A stretch of 64,000 nt of DNA, taken from NCBI RefSeq assembly GCF_900074915.1, contig NZ_LT222319.1, positions 3,877,001 through 3,941,000 on the forward strand, written 5' to 3'. Below, one piece after another: positions 8,527 to 15,979 of this stretch (position 1 is the first letter of the stretch; each line of letters starts with the position of its first letter). The position numbers and the translations under genes are program-made. The DNA is from Pseudomonas cerasi (GTDB lineage Bacteria; Pseudomonadota; Gammaproteobacteria; Pseudomonadales; Pseudomonadaceae). The notes below the pieces were generated by a model that ran no database searches, was not told the DNA's origin, and worked only from the letters and a program-made list of their open reading frames with translations.

Positions 8527-9651
8527 TCAGGTGGTCGCGTCGGCAGCCTCCAGCGCAGTCGGACGAGCGGTTTTAACCGGTGGCAGGGACGCCACGTACA
8601 CCGTGCGGGACGGGAACGCGAAACGCACGTCCAGTTCGGCAAAGGCTTCCATGATGTCCAGATTGATCGCCTGCTGCACATCCATATAGACGTTGTAGCT
8701 GGGGTCGAGCACGATAAAAACGGTCTCGAACTCCAGCGATGTCTCGCCAAACCCCCGAAAATGCGAACGATCGAAACGTGCCAGTTTCTGCGCGTTGATG
8801 ATCGCTTCGACTTTCTTCGGCACTTCCCTTATCTGATCGACCGAGCAGTCATAGGTCAGCCTGAACTCAAAGACAATCCTTCGTTCCTGCAAGCGTTTGT
8901 AGTTCTGGATGGTGTTGTTGATCATGTCGGCGTTGGCCATCACGATCTGCTCGCCACCCAGGCTGCGGATCCGTGTGGTCTTCAGGCCGACGTGCTCGAC
9001 CGTGCCGGACAACGCACCGACGACGATGAAGTCGCCAACCTCGAAAGGCTTGTCCACGGCGATGGACAGCGAGGCAAACACGTCACCCAGAATGTTCTGC
9101 ACCGCCAGCGCGACCGCAATGCCGCCGACCCCGAGGCTGGCGACGAACGCGGTGATATTGACCCCGACGTTCGACAGCATCGCCATGACCACCGTGGCCC
9201 ACAGCAGCACCTTCGCCCCCCACAGACTCAACGTAGCCAGCGCGCTGCCCTGAAAGGTGCCGCCAGCGTTGTGACGCACGAAGTAGCGCTGCAAGGCGAG
9301 CGCGATTGCCCGGTTCGCCCACAGCCCGACCTGTAATGCGGCGACCACGAACCACAGACTGCTGACCCGCCCGAGCCAGCGCTCCGGCAGATCGAGCATG
9401 CCGATGCCGATCAGAATGGAAGCCAGCAGCAATAACGTATTACTGGTGCCCGACAGCACCTGCACCACGATGTATCGCATATGCGTGCTGGGCGCATCCG
9501 CACGCGAGCGCATCTTTCTGAGCACAAAACCGATCACGCCCCTGACCAGAATAAAACTCAGGGTCGAGGCGAAAATAGCCAGTATCCAGTTGGCGAGCGA
9601 TATGCCCAGAAATTGCGAGTCTGTGAAAAATCTGATGATGTCCTGTTCCAT
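8527..9651 (-). CDS. mechanosensitive ion channel, MscS family
   Basis: This inner-membrane protein has 374 residues. Four hydrophobic stretches lie at about residues 18-45, 65-85, 95-120 and 140-175. The pore-lining TM3 is recognisable in the Gly/Ala-rich SLGVGGIAVALAVQNILGDVFASLSI (read in two parts, about residues 175-200). The beta domain follows with PFEVGDFIVVGALSGTVEHVGL and the Arg-rich IRSLGGEQIVMANADM. The family opens under membrane tension to release solutes during osmotic downshock. The length is greater than E. coli MscS (286) because of an extra N-terminal pair of helices, as in several Pseudomonas homologues. Confidence 0.93.
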   Translation of the reverse strand: MEQDIIRFFTDSQFLGISLANWILAIFASTLSFILVRGVIGFVLRKMRSRADAPSTHMRYIVVQVLSGTSNTLLLLASILIGIGMLDLPERWLGRVSSLWFVVAALQVGLWANRAIALALQRYFVRHNAGGTFQGSALATLSLWGAKVLLWATVVMAMLSNVGVNITAFVASLGVGGIAVALAVQNILGDVFASLSIAVDKPFEVGDFIVVGALSGTVEHVGLKTTRIRSLGGEQIVMANADMINNTIQNYKRLQERRIVFEFRLTYDCSVDQIREVPKKVEAIINAQKLARFDRSHFRGFGETSLEFETVFIVLDPSYNVYMDVQQAINLDIMEAFAELDVRFAFPSRTVYVASLPPVKTARPTALEAADATT

Positions 9652-9863
9652 CCGGCCCCCGGCTCCACTGCTGCGAGACGCCTGACCGAAAAGCCCGTGA
9701 CACCCGCAGCGACTTGAATTGCCCCTTGCCGTAAAACGGTTTCAAGCGACGCGTAAGGAGTTAGGGGGTGTGTGGAAGTGAGGGTTCAGTTGAATTGGCT
9801 ATTGATCGATCACCTGAACGCACACCGAGTTTTCACTGTTCGTCGAAACTGATCGGACAGCAT

Positions 9864-9892
9864 GGAACCTCTCCTCAATGAGTTGCCACTCA
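9864..9892 (+). promoter_or_regulatory. canonical hrp box (HrpL-dependent promoter)
   Basis: GGAACC, a 16-base spacer and CCACTCA match the HrpL sigma-factor consensus (GGAACC-N15/16-CCACNNA) at every fixed position. The site is 59 bases before the nearest plausible start of the following gene. Because the box overlaps the most upstream ATG of that open frame, that ATG cannot be the start of the HrpL-dependent transcript's product. Confidence 0.88.
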
Positions 9893-9951
9893 TGGCCCCG
9901 AGCGACGGGCTACCAAGCCCCAAGCGTTCAAGCGGCCCAAAAGGCCAATTC

Positions 9952-10641
9952 GTGGTTAACACCACATTCAAGCAGAGGAAAATATCCGTGACCTACGGCA
10001 TTCGCGGCGGAGTTGGCACATCGGCTTACTACACCCAGCCCCAGCCTTTTGATGAGTTGAAGCTGAAGCCGGAACAGATCCAGGAAAAGACGGCAAAACT
10101 CATGGAGAAAGGGTATTTCACCGTTCCCATAGCAGAACCTACAAGACGTTTTTTGCATGAGCAAAGCAGTCTCAGTAACCCCGCCTGGAGACAGGAGACC
10201 GTTGGAAAGCTTATTGATTTGAAAGCAACCGACTACGAACGATCAACAACAGCCGTAGCGAAGGACATTGCAACCACTCTTACCGGGAGGCAACAACAAT
10301 TGAGGCCTCATGAGTTCCAACTGCGAAGGGCCAAAAATCAGGGCGCAGACCAATGGCATCAGGATAAGGGGCCGAAAAAGGTCATCTGCATCGCCACCAT
10401 CGAGGGTCGCGGCACCGAATACGTGAAGCGCGCAGAATCAGAAGGAATATTTGAAGCGGGGCATTTTGGGAAAATGACGCCTCTGGATGCCAGGGCGGTC
10501 GAGCAGAGAACCAGAGAAGCCAAGCAAGACCGCTTCTATTTCTTTGCGGGCAAAGGTATTTGCGAAGACAGCATTCCCAAACTGGTACACCGCTCGCCCC
10601 ATCAGAGTGGTCGCTCCATCTTCCTGGCACGATGGCAGTAA
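9952..10641 (+). CDS. candidate type III secreted effector with Fe(II)/2OG dioxygenase-like motifs
   Basis: I do not recognise this as a named Hop/Avr family. A perfect hrp box upstream argues that it is made with the type III secretion system. Two GTG starts are plausible: 9952 (AAAAGG seven bases before) and 9988 (AGAGGA eight bases before); the ATG at 9862 lies in the promoter. From 9952 the protein has about 229 residues and no acidic residue in the first 25, as is usual for effector signals, although it is not Ser-rich. The C-terminal half contains WHQDKGPKKVICIATIEGRG, then PKLVHRSP and SGRSIFLARW, an order of HxD, distal His and Arg like Fe(II)/2-oxoglutarate oxygenases (and reminiscent of DUF1826). 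GC is lower than in neighbours, and the gene lies beside an integrative element, suggesting acquisition. Effector status and enzyme activity are inferences. Confidence 0.65.
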   Translation: MVNTTFKQRKISVTYGIRGGVGTSAYYTQPQPFDELKLKPEQIQEKTAKLMEKGYFTVPIAEPTRRFLHEQSSLSNPAWRQETVGKLIDLKATDYERSTTAVAKDIATTLTGRQQQLRPHEFQLRRAKNQGADQWHQDKGPKKVICIATIEGRGTEYVKRAESEGIFEAGHFGKMTPLDARAVEQRTREAKQDRFYFFAGKGICEDSIPKLVHRSPHQSGRSIFLARWQ

Positions 10642-10659
10642 CGCAGGCCATGCAGGATT

Positions 10660-10688
10660 AACCGCCGGCCTGGAGACATCCGGCGGTT
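10660..10688 (+). terminator. hairpin after the candidate effector gene
   Basis: A 9-bp perfect stem (AACCGCCGG / CCGGCGGTT) with an 11-base loop starts 18 bases after the stop codon. There is no strong T run, so it may be a weak or Rho-assisted terminator. Confidence 0.55.
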
Positions 10689-10821
10689 ATCTCCGTGCCG
10701 GGCAGACTGTTTTTACAGACGCACGAAGTTCTCGCCAGCGCAGGGCGCCGTCGAAACAGGAATAGGCTTTCATTTTTACGAGCAGGCCACTTTCAGAAAA
10801 GGACCTAGAGATAGGTGGTGC

Positions 10822-10932
10822 CCCCACCAGCCACACCCCGGCACACAATGTTCCCGCTGTGGCTGCTTCCTTCCGGATCTGACCATGTGGCATGCAGGCA
10901 TGCTCGGTAATCGTTGCGGGTCTTATGGGGCA
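10822..10932 (-). pseudogene. diverged copy of ffs (4.5S RNA) at the left end of the element
   Basis: The 64 bases 10822-10885 are identical to the 3' half of the intact ffs at 15112-15175. Upstream on the minus strand, a further 15-base block (10906-10920) is also shared with ffs, but the stretch between them is 20 bases instead of 8 and contains repeated GCATGC units. The 5' end can form only part of the terminal stem. This is either the displaced original 3' end of ffs joined to element DNA that resembles ffs, or a decayed full-length paralogue. Confidence 0.6.
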
Positions 10933-11051
10933 AGGGTTTCAGGCTGATGAAGGTGCAACATCTTCGCCGTGCAAACACTCAGCACTGGCGGTCAAAACTC
11001 CGGGGTGTAGCCAGCATTGTCACACTTTGCTGTCACACATCGGTGTCATAC

Positions 11052-11165
11052 ATGGCATATCTGATCCGTCGCGGAGCCTTTTACTATCTAAACCTCCGCC
11101 TACCCAAGCACCTCTTCCCAAGGTGTCACACATTACGTCTGAGCTTGAAACGGACCACTCGCCAA
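11052..11165 (+). pseudogene. N-terminal fragment of a tyrosine recombinase (integrase)
   Basis: The frame starting MAYLIRRGAFYYLNLRLPKH and continuing LRLSLK resembles the short N-terminal domain (DUF6538 type) of phage-like tyrosine recombinases. Only about 38 residues are recognisable. The core-binding and catalytic domains (R-H-R-Y) are missing, because the frame runs directly into serine-recombinase sequence in another frame. Its position next to the left repeat is where the element's own integrase would be expected. TGTCACAC-type repeats around 11015-11045 and again near 15048 may be recombinase-binding arms. Confidence 0.5.
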
Positions 11166-11607
11166 GCCGGGGGAAATCCTCCTGTGCGAATCCGTAGACA
11201 GATTGAGTCGCCTTTCTCTGGAAGACTGGGAAACCCTCAAGGCCACTATTAAGGCCAAGGGCTTGAAGCTAGTAATTGCTGACCTTCCAACCAGCCACCA
11301 AATGTTTGATGCTAAGGGCATCACTGGCGAAGTGATGCGAGTCATCAACGATATGCTGATAGAACTCATGTCAACCATGGCCCGTCTTGACCAAGAGAAA
11401 CGTGTTGAACGTATCATGCAAGGTTTAAGGAACAAAAAAGCTGCTAACCCGGATTGGAAGCCAGCAGGGAAAGGCAAAGACACCGCCAAGTGGGCTAAGG
11501 TGAAGGAAACTCTAGCCAAGCACCCAACTATGTCTGCTGATGATATAGCCAAGGTGCCTGGCTGTGGCGTTGCTACGGTGTACAGGATCAAGCGTGAGAT
11601 GGCTTGA
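11152..11607 (+). pseudogene. C-terminal fragment of a serine recombinase (resolvase/invertase family)
   Basis: The frame reads ILLCESVDRLSRLSLEDW and continues LVIADLPTSH, GEVMRVINDMLIELMSTMAR and LDQEKRVERIMQGL. These are the middle and E-helix parts of a small serine recombinase, ending in a helix-turn-helix (MSADDIAKVPGCGVATVYRI). The N-terminal catalytic Ser region is absent; an in-frame stop lies at 11146. A TTG at 11203 could start translation, but the product would lack the nucleophile. It is fused to the integrase remnant, so a deletion or insertion joined two recombinase genes. Confidence 0.7.
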
Positions 11608-11910
11608 GGCTTCCATCAGGTAGTGTGGCTCTCAGAGGGCACAGACTTACTTTGAAAAAGCCCAGCTTTCTGCTTTGGCCGGTCACTCTGCGTTAAGCAG
11701 TGCAGGTGAAAACCCTACTTTCCAAACGCGCCGCCCTCAAGCCCACTCCATTACTTTCTGGCTTGGTTTTCCAGCTTTATAAATATGAGGCTGAAAATTA
11801 TGGCGCGGGATTTGAAATCTGTACAGAAAAGGCTGGAATGGGACACACTCACAATCTGCCACTTCGCCAACTCACATACCCTCACCCTTCTTACCAAACA
11901 AGGTACATGG

Positions 11911-12486
11911 CTAGCCGAGCTTCAGTTTTCCTCGCGACTGGAGATCGCTTACCAGCCATAGCCCCGCTCTGGTCATTAAGCAAAATGTTGCTATTACAAA
12001 ACCAACTGCTAACCCATCAGCAATGGTCAGTCGCTTTCCATCAGATTGGATCACCATTTCCTTAATGGGTCCCTCTCCTAGGTACGGCACGGCGGCTTTA
12101 TGCTTAAAGTTGTCGGCTAAGACGATATAGCCATCAAGCTCTGACTGACTGAGCTTCTTTTCAAAATCATGTCCAAAATCGTTTCTGATCTTGTTCAAAT
12201 ACTTCAGCGATTCACCTAGCTGAGTAGGTAGTCCGTATGCGATCGCAACCATCAGTTTTTCGTTAAAGTATTTTAGGAACGTACCATTCCTGTCTTTTGG
12301 GAAAAACTTCTTACTCTCATCAGGTACTCTTTCCGAAAGATATACTTCTAAGAATCTTTCAGAAATGAGCTGAAGGCGGAGGATACTGCCAACGTCGTCA
12401 TTATCAGCAATGATGTCAGCGTAATATTTTGGATCGATAAATTTAGTGAAATCGTGTCCAAGCTTTATCATTCCCTGCTCAACCAT
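11911..12486 (-). CDS. HEPN-like protein with hydrophobic C-terminal segment
   Basis: This is a protein of about 191 residues (from the ATG at 12486; a TTG at 12510 is an alternative). It is predicted mostly helical and contains LNKIRNDFGHDF, in which R-N-D-F-G-H fits the RX4-6H motif of HEPN ribonucleases. Upstream helices (LRLQLISERFLEVYLSERV) and the spacing to the motif are also HEPN-like. The last 35 residues hold a hydrophobic run (GLAVGFVIATFCLMTRAGLWLV) that could be a membrane anchor. It is the third gene of an AT-rich minus-strand trio with DUF2971 and nuclease genes. RNase activity and a role in defence are inferences. Confidence 0.6.
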   Translation of the reverse strand: MVEQGMIKLGHDFTKFIDPKYYADIIADNDDVGSILRLQLISERFLEVYLSERVPDESKKFFPKDRNGTFLKYFNEKLMVAIAYGLPTQLGESLKYLNKIRNDFGHDFEKKLSQSELDGYIVLADNFKHKAAVPYLGEGPIKEMVIQSDGKRLTIADGLAVGFVIATFCLMTRAGLWLVSDLQSRGKLKLG

Positions 12487-12598
12487 GTGGCACCCAATTT
12501 TCCATTGCAATTTATGGATTAGTATAATTAAAACCGGTTATGCAAATCCACACCATACCATTCTGAAAACTTAATATCCAGCAACACCCCTAGTTCCA

Positions 12599-13276
12599 TC
12601 AACGAGATTTAACAGTATAAAGCTTCGATTTCCTAACAGTCCCCGTAAACCCTAAGACATCTTGAATATAGTGACGCATGGCGTGACAAATCTCATCCGG
12701 AGCTCTAGGATCAAACAATATGGAGTCAATCAGATCAACACCTTCGAAATTGACTACAACCCCTTTTAACACACCACGATCTTCTCGGCCAGCATTTGAA
12801 TTGTATAGAACTGCCCTCACTTCATTTTCGTGCTCAAAGGCCGATCTTTTTAAGCAAAGTAAATCAGCACCTAGAGAAGGACTGCTAAAATCACTTTCAC
12901 CCATGAGAGCCCCGATCTGCGCAGTTTCTTTCTTATAGTCAACTTGCCCTAGATATTTAACCTTTTCCAACCGCCTTTTAAAACCTTTATTGTTCGCAGT
13001 GTAGGCTTGCATAGCTTTAGTTAGCGTCCCCACCCTAGTGCGAAGACGAACACCAAGAAAATTAGGGGAGTATATCCTCCACATTGCATCCGACATACTT
13101 GCTGTAGTCCAGCACTGAGCAAAAATCGCATGGTCATAGCTATGTTTTACATGCGTTTCATACGGATCTTCCCACTGAGACGGGTGCGAAAAAAAAAGCT
13201 CCCCCTTTAGCACCTGCACAGCGTGGTCAAACCTCATAATACGATACAGGTATTTATTGTCTGAAATCTTTGCCAT
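12599..13276 (-). CDS. DUF2971 family protein
   Basis: The 225-residue protein starts at an ATG with AAGGTG four bases upstream. The opening (NKYLYRIMRFDHAVQVLKGELFFSHPSQWEDPYE) is characteristic of DUF2971: a short 'lYRyrs' start, then 'l.f..p..fnDPfe'. Later landmarks are FAQCWTT, a Trp-x-x-Tyr segment (MWRIYSPNFLGVRL), and FEHENEVRAVLYNS. The biochemical activity of the family is not established to my knowledge; members are often found on mobile islands. It sits 113 bp after the nuclease gene and 88 bp before the HEPN-like gene, in the same orientation and with the same low GC. Confidence 0.75.
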   Translation of the reverse strand: MAKISDNKYLYRIMRFDHAVQVLKGELFFSHPSQWEDPYETHVKHSYDHAIFAQCWTTASMSDAMWRIYSPNFLGVRLRTRVGTLTKAMQAYTANNKGFKRRLEKVKYLGQVDYKKETAQIGALMGESDFSSPSLGADLLCLKRSAFEHENEVRAVLYNSNAGREDRGVLKGVVVNFEGVDLIDSILFDPRAPDEICHAMRHYIQDVLGFTGTVRKSKLYTVKSR

Positions 13277-13389
13277 ATTACACCTTGTACTTCATATATC
13301 AAACACTCCGAACATTAGAAATATAGAGCTCTAAAAATTCGAAGCCTCACCATCCACTTTACCGTCAACCATTAAAGACAGCGTGGGCA

Positions 13390-14820
13390 TCAATTTATCA
13401 AATCACTCCACTGCTGCCTAAAGCCCTCAAAAATATTATTACGTTCATCATTATAAATCCTCACCAGATTTTCGATATCCTTATCTTCTAACACCAGCAT
13501 ATAACCCCGCCTATCCTTAGCAGTATCTTTACATCTTTCCAACAATAGCGACCTGTCATCGAGAGACCGACATACCAAAATACCGACTTGCCCTCTACTT
13601 GGCCCAAACCTAGAGGACAGCTGATCAACTTCAGGATTTCCGATTTCCTTTCCGTAGTTTTTACATTCAACAAATATCAAAGGAGCGCAGTAATGAAGAG
13701 ACAGCCATGCAAAAAACCCACTCTTCGCCTCATTGCTATACGTGACATCAACTCGTTTCCGACCTTGGTGCAAAACAGCCTGCTTCTTAGGATTACAAAG
13801 AGAGGGATAAAAAATAACAGAGAAAATCTTTTCGATTACTTTTTCGTAAGCGTCCGCATCATTTCTCCCCGGAGCCAAAGTTTTCATTTCAAGCACTAAC
13901 GAATCCAGATCAGGAGGCTCAACTCCCTCCACCTCGGAAAGCTGCTCATGAGACAACGGTGGAGAAACGTTACTTTCTTTGAACTCCCTATATTCATCCA
14001 AAACCCTAGGACGCAGCTGAGTCTCTCTCACAGCAGCCAACTTATCACGTCCATACTTTTCCATTAGTGCCTTCTTCGTAACTCGCTCCCTACCATTACT
14101 CAAAACTTCTACAAGACTAGACCTTGCGCTTAAGTGCTCCTGCTGCATTTGAGGCAACAAATAATTTCGGTAATATTCATCAAATCGGTAGCTAAGACGC
14201 TGACGAACTAGAAGCTTAGGGACCAAAATCACTTTTCCATAAGGTGTAATTGGCAAAGGAACTAGAGCCGTCTCCCACTTCCCCGCCTCCGCATTCCATA
14301 TAGGACCAGAATCAACATCAGGAGTTAAAGGGACACCATAAAAGGAACACATATCCTGCGTATATCTAATAAGCGGTCCACGCAAAATATTACACACTGC
14401 ATCAGATATCATGTCCGTCCCTATACCCGGAATGAGCAATGCAGTGTCCTCAAGGTCTCTCAGCAGGCCGGTTTTTACAGCGTCACTTTGACTGAGGGCA
14501 CCCCAAACGCTCTTGGCCGATCCACTACCAAACCCATGCCCTCGAGACTCATTTGCCGAGTACCCCAAATGAAATTCATTTCGCTCATTCAGTGATGAAA
14601 GCAGCCTTTGTGCTTTATCATTATTTCCGGAGCGGATTAAGGTTAAAACTTCTTCAAAGAAAGTCTGGAGGAGTGATGATAATTCATTACCCCATGGACT
14701 ACTTAAAGACTTGATTGCAGTTGGCTCCAAGAATACAGGAACGTCAGTATCCAGACGAATATCGACAAAATCTAAATAGGGCTGCGTCAGCCCAAGCTTG
14801 AAATGCTCAGAAAATCTCAT
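13390..14820 (-). CDS. PD-(D/E)XK-type nuclease protein, candidate defence gene
   Basis: The protein has about 476 residues (second ATG, with GAGG five bases before it). The N-terminal 300 residues have no motif I recognise. The C-terminal part carries a restriction-endonuclease-like core: Asp in KRVDVTYSN (about residue 365), then Glu and Lys in LIFVECKNYGKEI (about 390-402), followed by VDQLSSRFGPSRGQVGILVC. This is the D...ExK order of Mrr-like and other PD-(D/E)XK enzymes, which cut DNA using a metal ion. No methyltransferase is adjacent, so it is not a standard restriction-modification pair. It leads the three-gene operon in the ffs element. Antiphage function is inference. Confidence 0.65.
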   Translation of the reverse strand: MRFSEHFKLGLTQPYLDFVDIRLDTDVPVFLEPTAIKSLSSPWGNELSSLLQTFFEEVLTLIRSGNNDKAQRLLSSLNERNEFHLGYSANESRGHGFGSGSAKSVWGALSQSDAVKTGLLRDLEDTALLIPGIGTDMISDAVCNILRGPLIRYTQDMCSFYGVPLTPDVDSGPIWNAEAGKWETALVPLPITPYGKVILVPKLLVRQRLSYRFDEYYRNYLLPQMQQEHLSARSSLVEVLSNGRERVTKKALMEKYGRDKLAAVRETQLRPRVLDEYREFKESNVSPPLSHEQLSEVEGVEPPDLDSLVLEMKTLAPGRNDADAYEKVIEKIFSVIFYPSLCNPKKQAVLHQGRKRVDVTYSNEAKSGFFAWLSLHYCAPLIFVECKNYGKEIGNPEVDQLSSRFGPSRGQVGILVCRSLDDRSLLLERCKDTAKDRRGYMLVLEDKDIENLVRIYNDERNNIFEGFRQQWSDLIN

Positions 14821-14823
14821 CAT

Positions 14824-15106
14824 TCCCTCGATGACAGTCAGGTCTAGACTGACAATACCGGGACGCGAGTCACTTTGCTATCACCCTGACACCAAATGCA
14901 TAGAACAGGGCGCGGGATCAAGCCAGCGTGCTCACCGCCAAATTGAAATATCGATCAGAAGCGGACAGAACATTGGAGAATTGGATATGGGATGAGCACA
15001 GGTAACATGCCGCTTTCGGTGCACCATTTAGGTGTACCTAAACGCTGTCACACTTCGAGATTTTTTACTGATAAATCCTTGTAAAATCAAGGACTTAAAG
15101 ATAGGA
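14824..15106. other. non-coding right end of the element
   Basis: No supported gene lies here. It should contain the promoter of the minus-strand trio. Two adjacent palindromes, GGTGCACC (15018-15025) and AGGTGTACCT (15030-15039), and a TGTCACAC motif near 15048 resemble recombinase- or excisionase-binding arms, with a TGTCACAC cluster also present near the left end. Confidence 0.4.
15076..15093 (-). terminator. possible terminator after ffs
   Basis: A 6-bp stem (TCCTTG / CAAGGA) with a 6-base loop follows the 3' end of ffs by 11 bases, and TTTAT comes after it on the minus strand. It is weak but well placed. Confidence 0.4.
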
Positions 15107-15216
15107 GGCAACCCCACCAGCCACACCCCGGCACACAATGTTCCCGCTGTGGCTGCTTCCTTCCGGATCTGACCAGGTTCACGGGTAATCGTTGCGGGGG
15201 GACCGATGGGGTCACC
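15104..15216 (-). ncRNA. ffs: signal recognition particle 4.5S RNA
   Basis: The minus strand contains the invariant SRP RNA apical motif (GGTCAG...CCGGAAGGAAGCAGCC). It folds into one long hairpin: 15216 downwards (GGTGACCCCATCGGTC) pairs with the 3' end (GGCTGGTGGGGTTGCC). The length of about 113 bases matches bacterial 4.5S RNA. It binds Ffh to target membrane proteins co-translationally. Its 3' half is the right-hand repeat of the integrative element, so the gene was rebuilt on insertion. Confidence 0.95.
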
Positions 15217-15434
15217 ATAACGACACTCACCAGTTGGCGAGCCGAGCCATTGTACCGGTCTTGCGCGAGTTTACAACCGTTGCTGCGGATAAAAATTTCG
15301 AGGGGGCTCAAGCACTTGTGTGCCGGGGCTGAAAGGCAAATGCGTGCCGGTCATCAGCGTTACAAATCCTCGAAACGGCCCCGTTCGATCCTGTACCCTG
15401 CCCGCCTCAACCATAATCAGCCAGCAGGTTGCTC

Positions 15435-15923
15435 ATGCAGACTCGATTGGTCGACTACCACGACCTCAGCGCCTCTCAACGCCAACAGCTCGGATACCTC
15501 GAGGTGACGCAGGAACAGATACAGTTCTCCGGCGACATCTACACCGCGCTCAATACGCTTCTGGTCAGACCCAGCCCGAATATTTGCGGCTTCGCGCTGC
15601 TCGGTGACGAGAAGCCGGTGGGGTTCTTCCTGCTCAAGCGCGATGATTGTCTGCCGCACTGGGCTCAGGAGGCTCTGACGGCGACACTGCATGCGTTGCA
15701 GGTCGATCACCGTGAACAGGGCAAGGGACTGGGCAAGGCGTGCCTGCAAGCGTTGCCTGCGGCGTTGCGCCTGAAATGGCCGGACATCACTCAATTGATG
15801 CTGTCGGTGGATGCGGACAACTCGGCCGCCATCGGGCTTTATACCGGCCAGGGCTGGGTCGATACCGGTGAGGCGTATCGCGGGCGGATCGGTTTCGAGC
15901 GCAGGCTGACCCTGACGCTTTGA
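15435..15923 (+). CDS. GNAT family N-acetyltransferase
   Basis: This 162-residue single-domain acetyltransferase starts at an ATG two codons inside a longer TTG frame. The acetyl-CoA binding motif A is visible as LQVDHREQGKGLGKACLQAL (Q-x-x-G-x-G/A), about residues 95-115. The next strand and helix read LMLSVDADNSAAIGLYTGQGW, about 135-155, a standard motif B. The substrate cannot be inferred; the nearest gene, a metallopeptidase, is convergent and a hairpin separates them. Confidence 0.85.
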   Translation: MQTRLVDYHDLSASQRQQLGYLEVTQEQIQFSGDIYTALNTLLVRPSPNICGFALLGDEKPVGFFLLKRDDCLPHWAQEALTATLHALQVDHREQGKGLGKACLQALPAALRLKWPDITQLMLSVDADNSAAIGLYTGQGWVDTGEAYRGRIGFERRLTLTL

Positions 15924-15940
15924 GCCGCTTTTGCACAAAG

Positions 15941-15969
15941 GCCTGACACGCCGCCGAAGCGTGTCAGGC
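15941..15969. terminator. hairpin between convergent genes
   Basis: An 11-bp perfect stem (GCCTGACACGC / GCGTGTCAGGC) with a 7-base loop lies between the stops at 15923 (+) and 15980 (-). It is likely used in both directions although its T runs are short. Confidence 0.6.
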
Positions 15970-15979
15970 ATGGCCCGCG

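Larger units (their letters stand above)
10822..15175. mobile_element. decayed integrative element inserted in ffs
   Basis: The 64-bp direct repeats 10822-10885 and 15112-15175, both from the 3' half of ffs, bound about 4.3 kb. The interior has recombinase remnants at the left, no intact integrase, and three minus-strand genes of distinctly lower GC (roughly 40-45% by eye, against about 60% outside). The layout is that of an element integrated site-specifically into an RNA gene, with the gene rebuilt at one end. The recombinase genes are broken, so it is probably immobile. Confidence 0.75.

Noticed and set aside
9862..9951. An upstream ATG that extends the candidate effector by 30 residues
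   Set aside because: It overlaps the hrp box itself, so an HrpL transcript cannot include it; two later GTG codons have ribosome binding sites.
11800..11961. A 53-codon plus-strand frame with a weak GAGG sequence upstream
   Set aside because: It overlaps the 3' end of the HEPN-like gene and has no recognisable features; it could be a small gene but support is thin.
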